Assembly (NCBI GenBank): GCA_020635205.1
Contig: JACKAE010000001.1
Span: forward strand, 558,001-622,000
Source of the DNA: Ignavibacteria bacterium
GTDB taxonomy: Bacteria > Bacteroidota > Ignavibacteria > OLB7
Direction of reading: 5' to 3'
Length of the DNA stretch: 64,000 bases
Positions 25,878-34,253 of the stretch are shown here, one piece after another. A model generated the notes under the pieces. The model saw only the letters and a list, made by a program, of their open reading frames with translations, did no database searches and was not told the origin of the DNA. Every line of letters starts with the position of its first letter. The stretch's first letter is position 1. Both the position numbers and the translations under genes were made by a program.

Positions 25878-26270
25878 ATGGCCTACCTGCACGCAATACA
25901 CTTTTCGCTTGAGGAAGCTCAATCCACGTTGAACGACATCCTTCCGAAAGTTGAACAGATGTCCAACGCAAAGCGAAAACTTGACACGATGGGATATGAC
26001 CTGAGAGGTCACCATTTCTTTGCCGGGATGGGAACAAATGGAACAAAACCCTATCCTGATGAAGTCAACAAGGTGATTGAGTTGTTCCGCGAGTTAACGG
26101 CGAAGGGAGTAGTGATAAAGGACATCAGTCGAGGACTGATTGACTTCCCAACGATCAGGGCAAACGGCGAAGAGGTCTACCTCTGCTACTTGTTGGGAGA
26201 AAAAGAGATTGAGTTCTGGCATGGTATTGAAGATGGGTTTGCTGGACGGCAGTCGATAGAGGAATTGTAG
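25878..26270 (+). CDS. DUF2203 family protein
   Basis: A 130-aa protein with the DUF2203 pattern: an N-terminal helix (SLEEAQSTLNDILPKVEQM), a middle helix with VNKVIELFRELTAKGVVIKDISRGLIDFP (read in parts), and a C-terminal EEVYLCYLLGEKEIEFWHG motif with the typical WH near a Gly. Function is unknown; members are often linked to cell-cycle or metabolic genes. GGAGG occurs about 10 nt upstream of the ATG. It is followed 43 bp later by the cysteine desulfurase. Confidence 0.85.
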   Translation: MAYLHAIHFSLEEAQSTLNDILPKVEQMSNAKRKLDTMGYDLRGHHFFAGMGTNGTKPYPDEVNKVIELFRELTAKGVVIKDISRGLIDFPTIRANGEEVYLCYLLGEKEIEFWHGIEDGFAGRQSIEEL

Positions 26271-26313
26271 AGAATGTTTCAATGCTGAGAATAAGAAGGG
26301 TGAAAAGAAATTT

Positions 26314-27501
26314 GTGGCTTTTGATTTAATCTATCTCGACAACAGCGCAACAACAGAGCTGGATCCACAAGTGGTGGAGATAATGAATCGCTTCCGTGAA
26401 GAGAATTTTGCGAACGCCGGTTCAGTTCACAGAAGCGGACAGCGTGCCCGAGTGGCACTTGAGGATGGGCGCGATACGATAGCCAGGTGTCTTGGTGCAG
26501 AGCCGAAAGAGATTGTCTTTACGAGTGGAGGAACCGAGGCGAATAATTATGCACTGAAGGGATATGCTTTCCACGCGAAAGCCACGACAGGTTCGTGGCC
26601 AACAATTATTACTGATCGAACAGAACACCACGCAATCCTCCACCCTGCTGAATTTCTCGAATCACTTGGCTTACCAGTCCGCTATGTTGAGGTTACCCGC
26701 GAAGGGAGAGTAACACCGGAGAATCTCGACCAACTGATGCAATCTCTCCCTAACCAGCCAGCCCCTCCCCTCATCTCTATCATGCACGCAAACAACGAGA
26801 CCGGAACCATCAACCCTATCCGCGAGCTTGCAGAGGTTACGCACGAACGGGGTGGAGTAATCCACACAGACGCAGTTCAGAGTTTTGGCAAAATACCTTG
26901 CAAGGTTGCAGAGCTTGGAGTAGATATGATGACCCTCTCAGCACACAAGATTCACGGCCCAAAGGGAGTTGGACTTCTCTACGTTAACAAGGAACTGGAG
27001 CTGGAGTCACTGATTCATGGTGGAGCACAGGAACGGGATCGACGCGGGGGGACTGAGGCGGTAGAGCTTGTGGTTGGATTTGCCGAGGCAGCCCGGATTG
27101 CCGAAGAGAACCGGGAAGAAGCAATGCGCGAAGTAGAGCGGTTATCACATCGATTGCGGGAAAGGCTGAAGGGAATTGAAGGGGTTTGTTTTGTTACCCC
27201 TGAAGCTGGAGCACTCCCCAACATCCTGAACATTACATTCAACAGTGCAGAACACCTCGACGGAGAAGGACTTATAGTCGGTATGGACATTCAGGGTGTT
27301 GCCGTCTCCAACGGATCAGCTTGTACTTCAGGAAGCATGCAACCGAGTCACGTTTTGTTGGCAATGGGCTACCCTCCCGCACAGGCAAAGGCGGCTGTAC
27401 GTTTCTCGCTTAGCAGGTTTACAACCGAAGCAGAGATTGACCGGGCAACAGAAGCAATGGCGGAGCAATTCAAAATTCAACAGGCAAAATTAAAAAAGTA
27501 G
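26314..27501 (+). CDS. Cysteine desulfurase (NifS/IscS family)
   Basis: PLP enzyme that takes sulfur from L-cysteine for Fe-S cluster and tRNA thiolation. GTG start at 26314. The PLP lysine is K212 (SAHKIHGPKGVG); the catalytic cysteine is C337 in SNGSACTSGSMQPSHVL, of the IscS/NifS class I type. The substrate-binding YLDNSATTE start and the RxxGTEAVE block are present. At 395 aa it is full length. The last residues KIQQAKLKK are encoded by an A/T-rich repeat that pairs with an inverted copy downstream, so the C-terminus may have been shaped by repeat insertion. No isc/suf partner genes are adjacent. An Fe-S role is known for the family; the target here is inferred. Confidence 0.93.
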   Translation: MAFDLIYLDNSATTELDPQVVEIMNRFREENFANAGSVHRSGQRARVALEDGRDTIARCLGAEPKEIVFTSGGTEANNYALKGYAFHAKATTGSWPTIITDRTEHHAILHPAEFLESLGLPVRYVEVTREGRVTPENLDQLMQSLPNQPAPPLISIMHANNETGTINPIRELAEVTHERGGVIHTDAVQSFGKIPCKVAELGVDMMTLSAHKIHGPKGVGLLYVNKELELESLIHGGAQERDRRGGTEAVELVVGFAEAARIAEENREEAMREVERLSHRLRERLKGIEGVCFVTPEAGALPNILNITFNSAEHLDGEGLIVGMDIQGVAVSNGSACTSGSMQPSHVLLAMGYPPAQAKAAVRFSLSRFTTEAEIDRATEAMAEQFKIQQAKLKK

Positions 27502-27615
27502 GAGACTGAATGTGGTTCGGTGATAGATTTGATTCTTACGACGCACTTCTCTTCTAACCACTATTGTCTCCTCTTCGATCTCTTTTTTGAATTTTTAATT
27601 TTGCCTTTTGAATTT
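27473..27615. repeat. 24-bp A/T-rich inverted repeat (gene end plus spacer)
   Basis: Arm 1 (27473-27496) lies in the last codons of the cysteine desulfurase, arm 2 (27592-27615) in the convergent spacer; they pair with one mismatch over 24 bp. The core TTTTGAATTTTTAATTTTG (27585-27603) recurs exactly at 48135-48153. Confidence 0.8.
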
Positions 27616-27627
27616 CCCTCCCCCCTC

Positions 27628-28530
27628 CTATCCGGTTTTCCTTCGTTTGTTTAGATATTCTACAAGAGCAACATCGTAAGGGACAGTTGTATCGAGCAAA
27701 AGGTAGTCGATACGGTTCTCTCGGCACTTGCGTTTAAGCAGGTCAGTAAACTCGGTCATTGCCTCGGTATAGGCTTTACGAATCTGATAAGGCTGCGTCA
27801 CCATTTCTTCTCCCGTCTCCATATCCTGAAAGGTTGCGTCTGTACCGAAGTCGAAGGTTCGCTCCAACGGATCAAGTATCTGCAAAGCAAGTACTTCGTT
27901 CTGCTTATGGCGGAAGCCTTTCAGTGCAGTAATCACATCGTCTGGATCATCGAAAAAATCACTCAGCACAATCACTAATCCGCGACGCTTTATCCGCTCA
28001 GCAAGTCGACGCAAGGAAGAGGCAGTCCCCGTTTCCGCCCCCTCCCCCGGCTCCGCCTTTGCCAGTGCCTTCAACAATTCCTGTAAGTAGCTGGGGCGTG
28101 CACTCGGGGGGAGATAGGCACGCAATTCGGTATCGTAAAGAGCCACTCCAACCGCATCTCGCTGCTTTATCATCAACAGGGAAAGAGCCGCAGCGAGAGA
28201 AACAGCATAGTCGTACTTCTGCACCTGACCGGGAGAGGCATAGCGCATCGAAGAAGAAGCATCTACGACGATCCACCCCTTCAGGTTTGTCTCTTCCTCA
28301 TACTGCTTGATGTAGAAGCGATCAGTCCGACCGTAGACCTTCCAGTCAACATACCGAAGTTCATCTCCCGGCATGTACTGCCGATGCTCAGCAAACTCGA
28401 CAGAGAAACCGTGATATGGAGACTTGTGCAATCCAGTGATGAATCCTTCCACCACCATCCGGGCACGCATTTCTAACGACGAGATTTTTGAGACAACGTC
28501 GGGCTGAAGATATTTCCGGTAGTCAATCAT
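27628..28530 (-). CDS. DUF58 domain-containing protein
   Basis: A soluble 300-aa DUF58/vWA-like protein, usually made with MoxR-type AAA ATPases and batABCD-type operons. Visible: RMRARMVVEGF-like N-terminal region, the DUF58 signature MPGDELRYVDWKVYGRTDRFYIKQYEEE (read in parts: GDELRYVDW and YIKQYEEE), and a vWA-like metal-ion site motif WIVVDASSSM (DxSxS) plus VIVLSDFFDD. The ATG at 28530 (MIDYRKYLQ) fits family starts better than one at 28590. A MoxR partner is not in this window. It converges with the cysteine desulfurase. Confidence 0.85.
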   Translation of the reverse strand: MIDYRKYLQPDVVSKISSLEMRARMVVEGFITGLHKSPYHGFSVEFAEHRQYMPGDELRYVDWKVYGRTDRFYIKQYEEETNLKGWIVVDASSSMRYASPGQVQKYDYAVSLAAALSLLMIKQRDAVGVALYDTELRAYLPPSARPSYLQELLKALAKAEPGEGAETGTASSLRRLAERIKRRGLVIVLSDFFDDPDDVITALKGFRHKQNEVLALQILDPLERTFDFGTDATFQDMETGEEMVTQPYQIRKAYTEAMTEFTDLLKRKCRENRIDYLLLDTTVPYDVALVEYLNKRRKTG

Positions 28531-28674
28531 GAAGCAAGCATACGGAATTTTAAAGCAGAAGAAAAGAGAACTTCCTCTCTCTTTATACATTCAACGTTAT
28601 GGTGAGACCTTTCCCTTTTCGCTCACCCACTTCAACGGTTGACATTAGGATAAACCGCTTGGCAAGGCTCCTTC

Positions 28675-28683
28675 TTATCCACA
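28675..28683 (+). promoter_or_regulatory. Single perfect DnaA-box-like 9-mer
   Basis: TTATCCACA lies in the 200-bp spacer upstream of the PhnD-PhnC fusion. One isolated box is compatible with chance and does not define an origin. Confidence 0.2.
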
Positions 28684-28730
28684 GAAGATTGCGTTGTATC
28701 TTCGCCTAAGAACTTTCAGGTGAACGACAG

Positions 28731-30623
28731 ATGATCTTCCATCAACAACGTTTGAAGTCCATTCTTTACGGTGCCCTCGCCTTGGGCATCTTCCTCACCG
28801 GCTGTTCCGATCGGAGAGAAGATCCTCCACTTGAGCCGAAACGAGAAATTGTTATCGGCCTAAACCCATCAGAGCGTTCGGAGAAGACCCAACAGAATGC
28901 CGACCTGCTGGCAACGTTGATTGAAAAGAAGATCAACATGCCGGTGAAGATGTTTGTCGCTCAAGACTATAGCGGTCTTGTTGAAGCACTCCGCGCCCAC
29001 ACGATCGACTTTGCTTTCCTCGCTCCGGTCAGCTACGTTCACGCAGAAAGGATTGCCAACGCTGTTGTGCTCCTAAAGGCGGAGCGTCAAGGAAGTCCCT
29101 TCTACTTCGGCTGCATTGTTGTGAATGCAGAAAGTCCTTATCGAACAATTGAAGACTTGCAGGGGAAACAGATTGCGTGGGTTGATCCTTCCAGTGCGTC
29201 GGGTCATCTCTTTCCCAAAAGTGCTTTGATTGAAGCTCACTACAATCCCGACTCTCTCTTCAGCAAACAGGTTTTTGCTGGAGGGCACGACGCTGTTCTC
29301 CTCTCTGTAATCAACGGCACGATTGATGCCGGAGCAACCTACGCGAACGATACATTAGGGGAGAGTGGATCGTGGACTCAACTGGAAAATGGAGAACTGA
29401 AAGAGAAGGTTCGCCCGATCTTTTTTTCGAAACCGATTCCGGGAGATAACATATCAACCTCGCAGTATATGATCGAGAGCTATCCCGATCTGGTTGAGAA
29501 AGTAAAGGAGGCAGTCGCCACAATGCACTTGGATCCAGAAGGTGCTGAGATAATGCGATCGATGTACCATGTGGACGCAATGGTTCCTGCCACAAGCCAA
29601 GACTACGACCCGGTGCGGAGAGCGGCTGAGTTATTAAATCTGGACATCACCGGAAAAATTCGCGAGAACGATATAGAGCAGGTCGAAAAGAATCAGCGCA
29701 ACACTCTCTACTCCTGGTTGTTAATAGCCGGCACTTTGCTCTTTGGAGCTGGAGTAATCACCACACAAGTGATAAGAAAGAGGGAGAGAGAAGGTGTAGA
29801 AGTAAGACACGGCAATCAGAACGATCACGAAGAATCTCCCCCGATTGCTGGCGCACAGTTCTCCCTTCGCAACCTTCACGTCACCTTTACCGACAGAAAT
29901 AGTGCAAAGATTCCAGCACTAAAGGGAATTTCAATAGATATTTTTCCGGGAGAGTTTTTAGCAATCATTGGCCCTTCTGGAGGAGGGAAGTCGACGCTGT
30001 TGCGGATATTGAACCGTGCGGTAGAACCTACGGATGGAAGAATCTTCTTTCACGAAAAGGAAGTCTCTCACATTCATGGAACGGCACTATTAAAGCTACG
30101 CCGGAACATTGGTTTTATCTTTCAGCAGTTCAACCTTGTCGGCTCAATTTCGGTAATGCGAAACGTGTTGACTGGACGACTCTCCACAGTACCGGTCGGA
30201 CGTTCGTTACTTGGGCTTTTTCCAGAGGAAGATATCGCATACGCTCGCACTCTTCTCAACGAAGTTGGGCTTCAAGAGAAAGAGGAGAGCCGGGCATCTG
30301 ATCTTTCCGGCGGACAACAGCAACGTGTAGCCATCGCTCGTGCTCTCGCTCAGGAACCGGAAGTAATTCTTGCCGATGAACCGACGGCTTCACTCGATCC
30401 AATACTTGCAGAGTCAATTCTCACGTTGCTCCAAAAGATAAATCGGGAGCGAGGGATTACAATAGTTGCCAACCTCCACTCGATTGAACTCGCACGGAAG
30501 TATGGCACTCGTATCCTGGGACTGCGGGCTGGCCACCTTGTGTTTAATGGCTCCCCAAAAGATTTGAGTGAAGATGAGATCGAGAAGATATATGAGGCGT
30601 CGAGTAACAACAACGCCTTGTAG
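28731..30623 (+). CDS. Fused phosphonate-type binding lipoprotein (PhnD) - TM helix - ABC ATPase (PhnC)
   Basis: A 630-aa single polypeptide. Residues 1-24 form a lipoprotein signal (FLTGC); 35-310 are a PhnD-type substrate-binding domain (GLNPSERSEK, TIDFAFLAPVSYVHAE, SPYRTIEDLQGKQIAW, SASGHLFPK); 327-348 are a hydrophobic helix; 375-630 are a PhnC-type ATPase with Walker A GPSGGGKST (414-422), LSGGQQQ (525-531) and Walker B VILADEP (545-551). In known systems PhnD, PhnC and the permease PhnE are separate; here no permease is in the window. The topology (binding domain outside, ATPase inside) is consistent. The start is ATG at 28731. A frameshift or assembly fusion is unlikely because of the linking helix. 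Substrate (phosphonate, phosphite or phosphate) is not certain. Confidence 0.88.
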   Translation: MIFHQQRLKSILYGALALGIFLTGCSDRREDPPLEPKREIVIGLNPSERSEKTQQNADLLATLIEKKINMPVKMFVAQDYSGLVEALRAHTIDFAFLAPVSYVHAERIANAVVLLKAERQGSPFYFGCIVVNAESPYRTIEDLQGKQIAWVDPSSASGHLFPKSALIEAHYNPDSLFSKQVFAGGHDAVLLSVINGTIDAGATYANDTLGESGSWTQLENGELKEKVRPIFFSKPIPGDNISTSQYMIESYPDLVEKVKEAVATMHLDPEGAEIMRSMYHVDAMVPATSQDYDPVRRAAELLNLDITGKIRENDIEQVEKNQRNTLYSWLLIAGTLLFGAGVITTQVIRKREREGVEVRHGNQNDHEESPPIAGAQFSLRNLHVTFTDRNSAKIPALKGISIDIFPGEFLAIIGPSGGGKSTLLRILNRAVEPTDGRIFFHEKEVSHIHGTALLKLRRNIGFIFQQFNLVGSISVMRNVLTGRLSTVPVGRSLLGLFPEEDIAYARTLLNEVGLQEKEESRASDLSGGQQQRVAIARALAQEPEVILADEPTASLDPILAESILTLLQKINRERGITIVANLHSIELARKYGTRILGLRAGHLVFNGSPKDLSEDEIEKIYEASSNNNAL

Positions 30624-30632
30624 ATACAAGGA

Positions 30633-30669
30633 GAGGAGAACCATTCCCTTTACCAGGGTGGCTCTCCTC
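30633..30669 (+). terminator. Terminator-like hairpin after the PhnD-PhnC fusion
   Basis: 11-nt arms (30633-30643 with 30659-30669) with one mismatch, plus an inner CCCT/AGGG stem. It lacks a T tract but starts 10 bp after the stop. Confidence 0.5.
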
Positions 30670-30722
30670 CGGGAACTACGACAAGATGGTTCTCGTAAGA
30701 GAGACTTGTTGCAATAGAGCTT

Positions 30723-31829
30723 TTAGAGAAGAATTTCTGGTTGTGTTTGTTCCACCGTCATGTTTCTGGTCGACACTCGAGCGGCAACATTTTGCGCTAC
30801 TTTTAGGAAGGCTTTCGCCTGCTCTGAGTCAGGATGTTTCAACGTAAGAGGCATACCCTGATCGCCAGCTTCCCGTGTTTCAATAGTCAGTGGAATTTCG
30901 CCGAGGAAGGGGATACCTAATTCTGTAGCGGCCTTTGCACCACCACCGCGAGAGAAAATTTCGTACTCAGCTCCTGTATCGGGTGCAACGAAGTAACTCA
31001 TGTTCTCAATGATGCCGAAGACTGGAACCTGCACACGTTCAAACATGTGGAAACCTTTCCGGGCATCGGCTAAGGCAAGCTCCTGAGGAGTGGTAACAAT
31101 TACTGAGCCGGTAAGAGGAATGGTCTGCGACAGTGTCAACTGAATATCTCCGGTTCCGGGGGGCATATCGAAAATAAGGTAGTCCAATTCTCCCCAATCA
31201 ACATCGGTCATGAACTGCCGAAGTGCCCCGGCAGCCATTGGCCCTCTCCAGATTACCGCTTGATTAGAGTCCATCAGAAAGCCTATCGACATCACTTTGA
31301 TACCGTGAGCCACCAAAGGAACAAGGATCCGGTCACCATTCGGTTTTTCATACATGTCAGGATGTTTTCCATCCAGACCAAACATTAAGGGAGCGGAAGG
31401 ACCATAGATATCAGCATCGAGAAACCCAACCTTACTCCCCTGTGCTGCGAGTGCTGCCGCAAGGTTAGCGGCAACGGTTGACTTCCCGACCCCACCCTTT
31501 CCTGAAGCTACAGCAATTGTGTTTTTTACACCGGGAAGAATCGCATTCTTCTTTGCATCACTGTGGCCAACAACTTGTGCCGTCATATTTACGCTTACTC
31601 CCTTTGCCCCAAGTTCCTTTATATAAGTCTCGGCCTTCGCTTTCATCTCATCCTTAACAGGACAAGCTGGTGTTGTTAACTCAATTGTTACCTGAACATC
31701 CTCACCAGAGATTTCAATCTCCTTCACAAATCCGAGGGCAACAATATCCCGGCCAAGATCAGGATCAATGATTTGAGAGAGAGCAGTTCGAATAGATTCA
31801 AGAGTCAGCATATTTCCGTTGTTCGGCAT
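30723..31829 (-). CDS. Mrp/NBP35-type Fe-S cluster carrier ATPase (ApbC)
   Basis: P-loop ATPase that binds and delivers Fe-S clusters. An N-terminal MIP18/DUF59-like domain (residues about 1-80; DIVALGFVKEI and TTPACPVKDEM) precedes the ParA-like ATPase with the deviant Walker A ASGKGGVGKST and the switch II DMPPGTGDI. The CxxC motif that some Mrp proteins have in the C-terminal part is not seen (the site reads NMSYF, as in many DUF59-type members). The ATG at 31829 (MPNNG) is the chosen start; a longer frame reaches 31907. It may serve the cysteine desulfurase pathway by trans, not by linkage. Confidence 0.92.
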   Translation of the reverse strand: MPNNGNMLTLESIRTALSQIIDPDLGRDIVALGFVKEIEISGEDVQVTIELTTPACPVKDEMKAKAETYIKELGAKGVSVNMTAQVVGHSDAKKNAILPGVKNTIAVASGKGGVGKSTVAANLAAALAAQGSKVGFLDADIYGPSAPLMFGLDGKHPDMYEKPNGDRILVPLVAHGIKVMSIGFLMDSNQAVIWRGPMAAGALRQFMTDVDWGELDYLIFDMPPGTGDIQLTLSQTIPLTGSVIVTTPQELALADARKGFHMFERVQVPVFGIIENMSYFVAPDTGAEYEIFSRGGGAKAATELGIPFLGEIPLTIETREAGDQGMPLTLKHPDSEQAKAFLKVAQNVAARVSTRNMTVEQTQPEILL

Positions 31830-31949
31830 AGTATTTTCTATAAGTCGTTGATAGTCAAATTGCAAGCGGTAGAATGCAAAGTACGGAGCAGGGAGAAGAA
31901 TGACCATGACAGTTAGTCAAGGAAAAGAACGCCCCCTCTCTCCAAAGAA

Positions 31950-31980
31950 AATGTCCCGATCTCTTAAAGACCGGGACATT
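31950..31980 (-). terminator. Rho-independent terminator of the SRPBCC-like gene
   Basis: Perfect 9-bp stem AATGTCCCG/CGGGACATT with minus-strand tail TTTTCTTT. Confidence 0.85.
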
Positions 31981-32034
31981 GTTTTATAACTGAAATTACG
32001 CGCAATCTAAGCTGGTTCTGACAGCAGAAGAGTT

Positions 32035-32613
32035 TCACTCAGAATTATCCGATTCTGCATAGTGCTTGATACTATTGGCTTGATATGCTAACATCCCAAG
32101 TGCCCAAGGATGGGCAACACCGAGCATCGTATAGGAGAGAAGCACCAATGTTTTATCACGATCATCTGGATGATCCTCCAAATTAATCGAGTAAAGAGAA
32201 GGGAAGAAGCCACTTACGCTAACGTCAGCAATATCAATATCGCTCACGGTAAATTGCACGAGAGGCATATTCAACATCACCTCACCTACACGATCAAGAA
32301 CTTGCCCATCAATGATACGGTGTACCACATACCTTCCCCCTTCTTGAGAATCGAGAGAGTTAATTGGTGACAGGCCGGCATAGACCGGTTGGTGAGAGTA
32401 AAACGCGTCAACTGATCCAGCCGCAACTTCCCAAACTCGCTCTTTAGACGCCTCGACTTCAATTTGCACGGCGATCGTCTTATTCGGAGTGCCGAGGCGC
32501 TTCATCAATTCCTCATGCGTCTGGGAAAGAAATTCCTCGGGGACGGTAATGTGTCCAAACCGACGACCGTTGACTTCGCTAACATTTACTGGATATTTGT
32601 ATGTATAGTCCAT
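32035..32613 (-). CDS. SRPBCC (START/polyketide-cyclase)-like protein
   Basis: From the ATG at 32613 (GAGGAAG lies 5 nt upstream) the protein has 192 aa. It contains IAVQIEVEASKERVWEVAAGS, the start of a SRPBCC lipid/hydrophobic ligand-binding beta-helix-grip fold (bet v1-like), and a following beta-rich region (GGRYVVHRII, VGEVMLNMPLVQFTV). An extended frame starts at 32664. No ligand can be named, and the fold assignment is from pattern only. It is single and ends with a strong terminator; its promoter region diverges from the L,D-transpeptidase. Confidence 0.6.
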   Translation of the reverse strand: MDYTYKYPVNVSEVNGRRFGHITVPEEFLSQTHEELMKRLGTPNKTIAVQIEVEASKERVWEVAAGSVDAFYSHQPVYAGLSPINSLDSQEGGRYVVHRIIDGQVLDRVGEVMLNMPLVQFTVSDIDIADVSVSGFFPSLYSINLEDHPDDRDKTLVLLSYTMLGVAHPWALGMLAYQANSIKHYAESDNSE

Positions 32614-32979
32614 CTCTTCCTCTCTACGCCATGTTAATGTGGGCGTTACGATACGTGTACTCAAAGGTCATCAAAACAAACAAGGATAAGCACTACACCA
32701 ACAATCATTCTTTTCAGTCTACACGTTCTTCTTGCCGTTGCTCTCACGATCACTAAAAACACCTGAGAACGATTTTGGTTACAAAATTGTAATGCAAAAG
32801 ATGCACCTCAAGAAAAGAAGTTTAGTGAAAGACAAGAGTAGTGATTTTCAACAGGTAGACACCCGAAAAGGAAGCTGCAACAATCATGCCGGTAACAGTT
32901 CTCGGCGGTGCGCGTTATTCGGTTATCTTATAGTCCTGGTTACTCTCCAGATATTCCGTATAGACAGGTTGAAGAAGTG
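32614..32979. other. 366-bp divergent spacer, no gene seen
   Basis: Separates the SRPBCC-like gene (minus) from the L,D-transpeptidase (plus). An 82-codon frame inside (32732-32980) is low in coding character and is probably spurious. I see no clear promoter, hairpin or repeat; both genes' promoters must be here. Confidence 0.5.
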
Positions 32980-33879
32980 ATGAAGTCTCAAACCATTCTT
33001 ACACTCTCCACAGTCATCGTTCAGATTGTCCTTTTTATGGGAGAGTCTGGAAACGCTCAAACGTCACAGATACCCTCAACTGACTCAACTGTGGCGGCTC
33101 CGCTCCGCTTGTCGCAACCAACCTTTGCTTTCTTGCGCGATACACTCTACGTCAGTGACTCAGTCTATTTAGAGGTGAGATTAGATAAGCAAGTAATCTA
33201 CCAGCATTTTCGAGACGGAACCGTCAGGAAGTATCTCTGCTCAACGGGAAATCCTCGCCCACCAGACGCTATTGCCACACGCGAAGGTCTTTTCAACATT
33301 CAATGGAAGTCCAAGCGATATATGTCCCGGCAATTTGAAGTCTGGCTTAACTACTGGATGCCGTTCGACGGAGGCATAGGGTTTCATGGATTGGATGGGC
33401 GTTCATATTACCGTTATCTCGGACGCCGTCCCTCATCACACGGTTGTGTTCGTATTAGCAACGAGACTGGCAAAACACTCTTTTCCTCAACGCCGAACGG
33501 CACACTCGTATTTGTCCACAGCGGATCACCGGCACGGCTTCTGCAATTTGCAGACAGTACTACGGACAGCTTGCAGTACATTACTGACGAGCACCAAGAA
33601 CTATTGCAAGAACGTCTGAATGCAGTTCTGGAACGTCGTGTGGGAGACACAACACTTCAGGTGCCTCTGGCCATTCCGGCAGGCAAAAAAGACTTCAGAA
33701 AAATTTCCATTGGAAGAGCCTCAGGAATTCGACCAGTACAATACCCAATCACTCCAATACGTATTCCGCTTCTCTCTCGATTACCGGAAGCACGTACTGG
33801 CTCTCTCAGGATAGAGAGAACAATACTCCCCGACAGAGTGACAACAGATTCAATAGAGCTAACCTCAAACAGTTTCTGA
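32980..33879 (+). CDS. L,D-transpeptidase (YkuD domain)
   Basis: Peptidoglycan cross-linking enzyme (3-3 cross-links or protein attachment), periplasmic. Signal peptide residues 1-24 (ends GNAQ). YkuD domain about 65-185 with IGFHGLDG and SHGCVRIS: catalytic Cys156 with His154 just before it and the FHG His, as in YkuD enzymes. The C-terminal ~110 residues after the domain are unrecognised and poorly ordered. The start at 32980 is backed by GAAGAAGTG just upstream; a longer frame from 32908 would lack a proper signal peptide. Single gene. Confidence 0.9.
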   Translation: MKSQTILTLSTVIVQIVLFMGESGNAQTSQIPSTDSTVAAPLRLSQPTFAFLRDTLYVSDSVYLEVRLDKQVIYQHFRDGTVRKYLCSTGNPRPPDAIATREGLFNIQWKSKRYMSRQFEVWLNYWMPFDGGIGFHGLDGRSYYRYLGRRPSSHGCVRISNETGKTLFSSTPNGTLVFVHSGSPARLLQFADSTTDSLQYITDEHQELLQERLNAVLERRVGDTTLQVPLAIPAGKKDFRKISIGRASGIRPVQYPITPIRIPLLSRLPEARTGSLRIERTILPDRVTTDSIELTSNSF

Positions 33880-34253
33880 GTAACAGCATAATCCAAAGTC
33901 TCAGTTGGGTCGCAGTATCGAAAATTTGATCTCCTCAGTTAGTAGAAATTCTCAAAGTGCTTCTGTCAGCACCCTAAACTGAGGGATAATTTCTTATGTT
34001 CACTTTCTGTGTGGGTTACTGACGAGATAGTGATTCTTCTTTTACCACTGGTAATCAAGATATTACTACGGTAACAGCTGATTGTATAGTTCCTCTGCTT
34101 CCTTTTTTCTTTCGTACAGCTTACACAAGATAATTAGGTGTCAATTGCTGCAACTGCTGTCGATACATCACGGCTCTCGTAACCAAACGGTTTTGCAAGA
34201 GTCGTTGTAACGCTACAGTGCAAAGATCCGAGACATCAGGAGTTCAGGACGAT
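33880..34253. other. 374-bp spacer before the large T9SS protein gene
   Basis: No coding frame. It holds a hairpin after the L,D-transpeptidase stop (CCTCAGTT at 33933-33940 with AACTGAGG at 33977-33984, enclosing GTGC...GCAC), which may be a terminator, and a small TACCA-C-TGGTA palindrome near 34055. The promoter of the next gene must be in the second half; I cannot assign it. Confidence 0.4.

Noticed and set aside
28675..28683. DnaA box as part of an origin
   Set aside because: Only one perfect box in the spacer, no cluster and no AT-rich unwinding region.
32732..32980. 82-codon frame upstream of the L,D-transpeptidase
   Set aside because: Low coding character, ends inside the start region of the next gene, no conserved motif.
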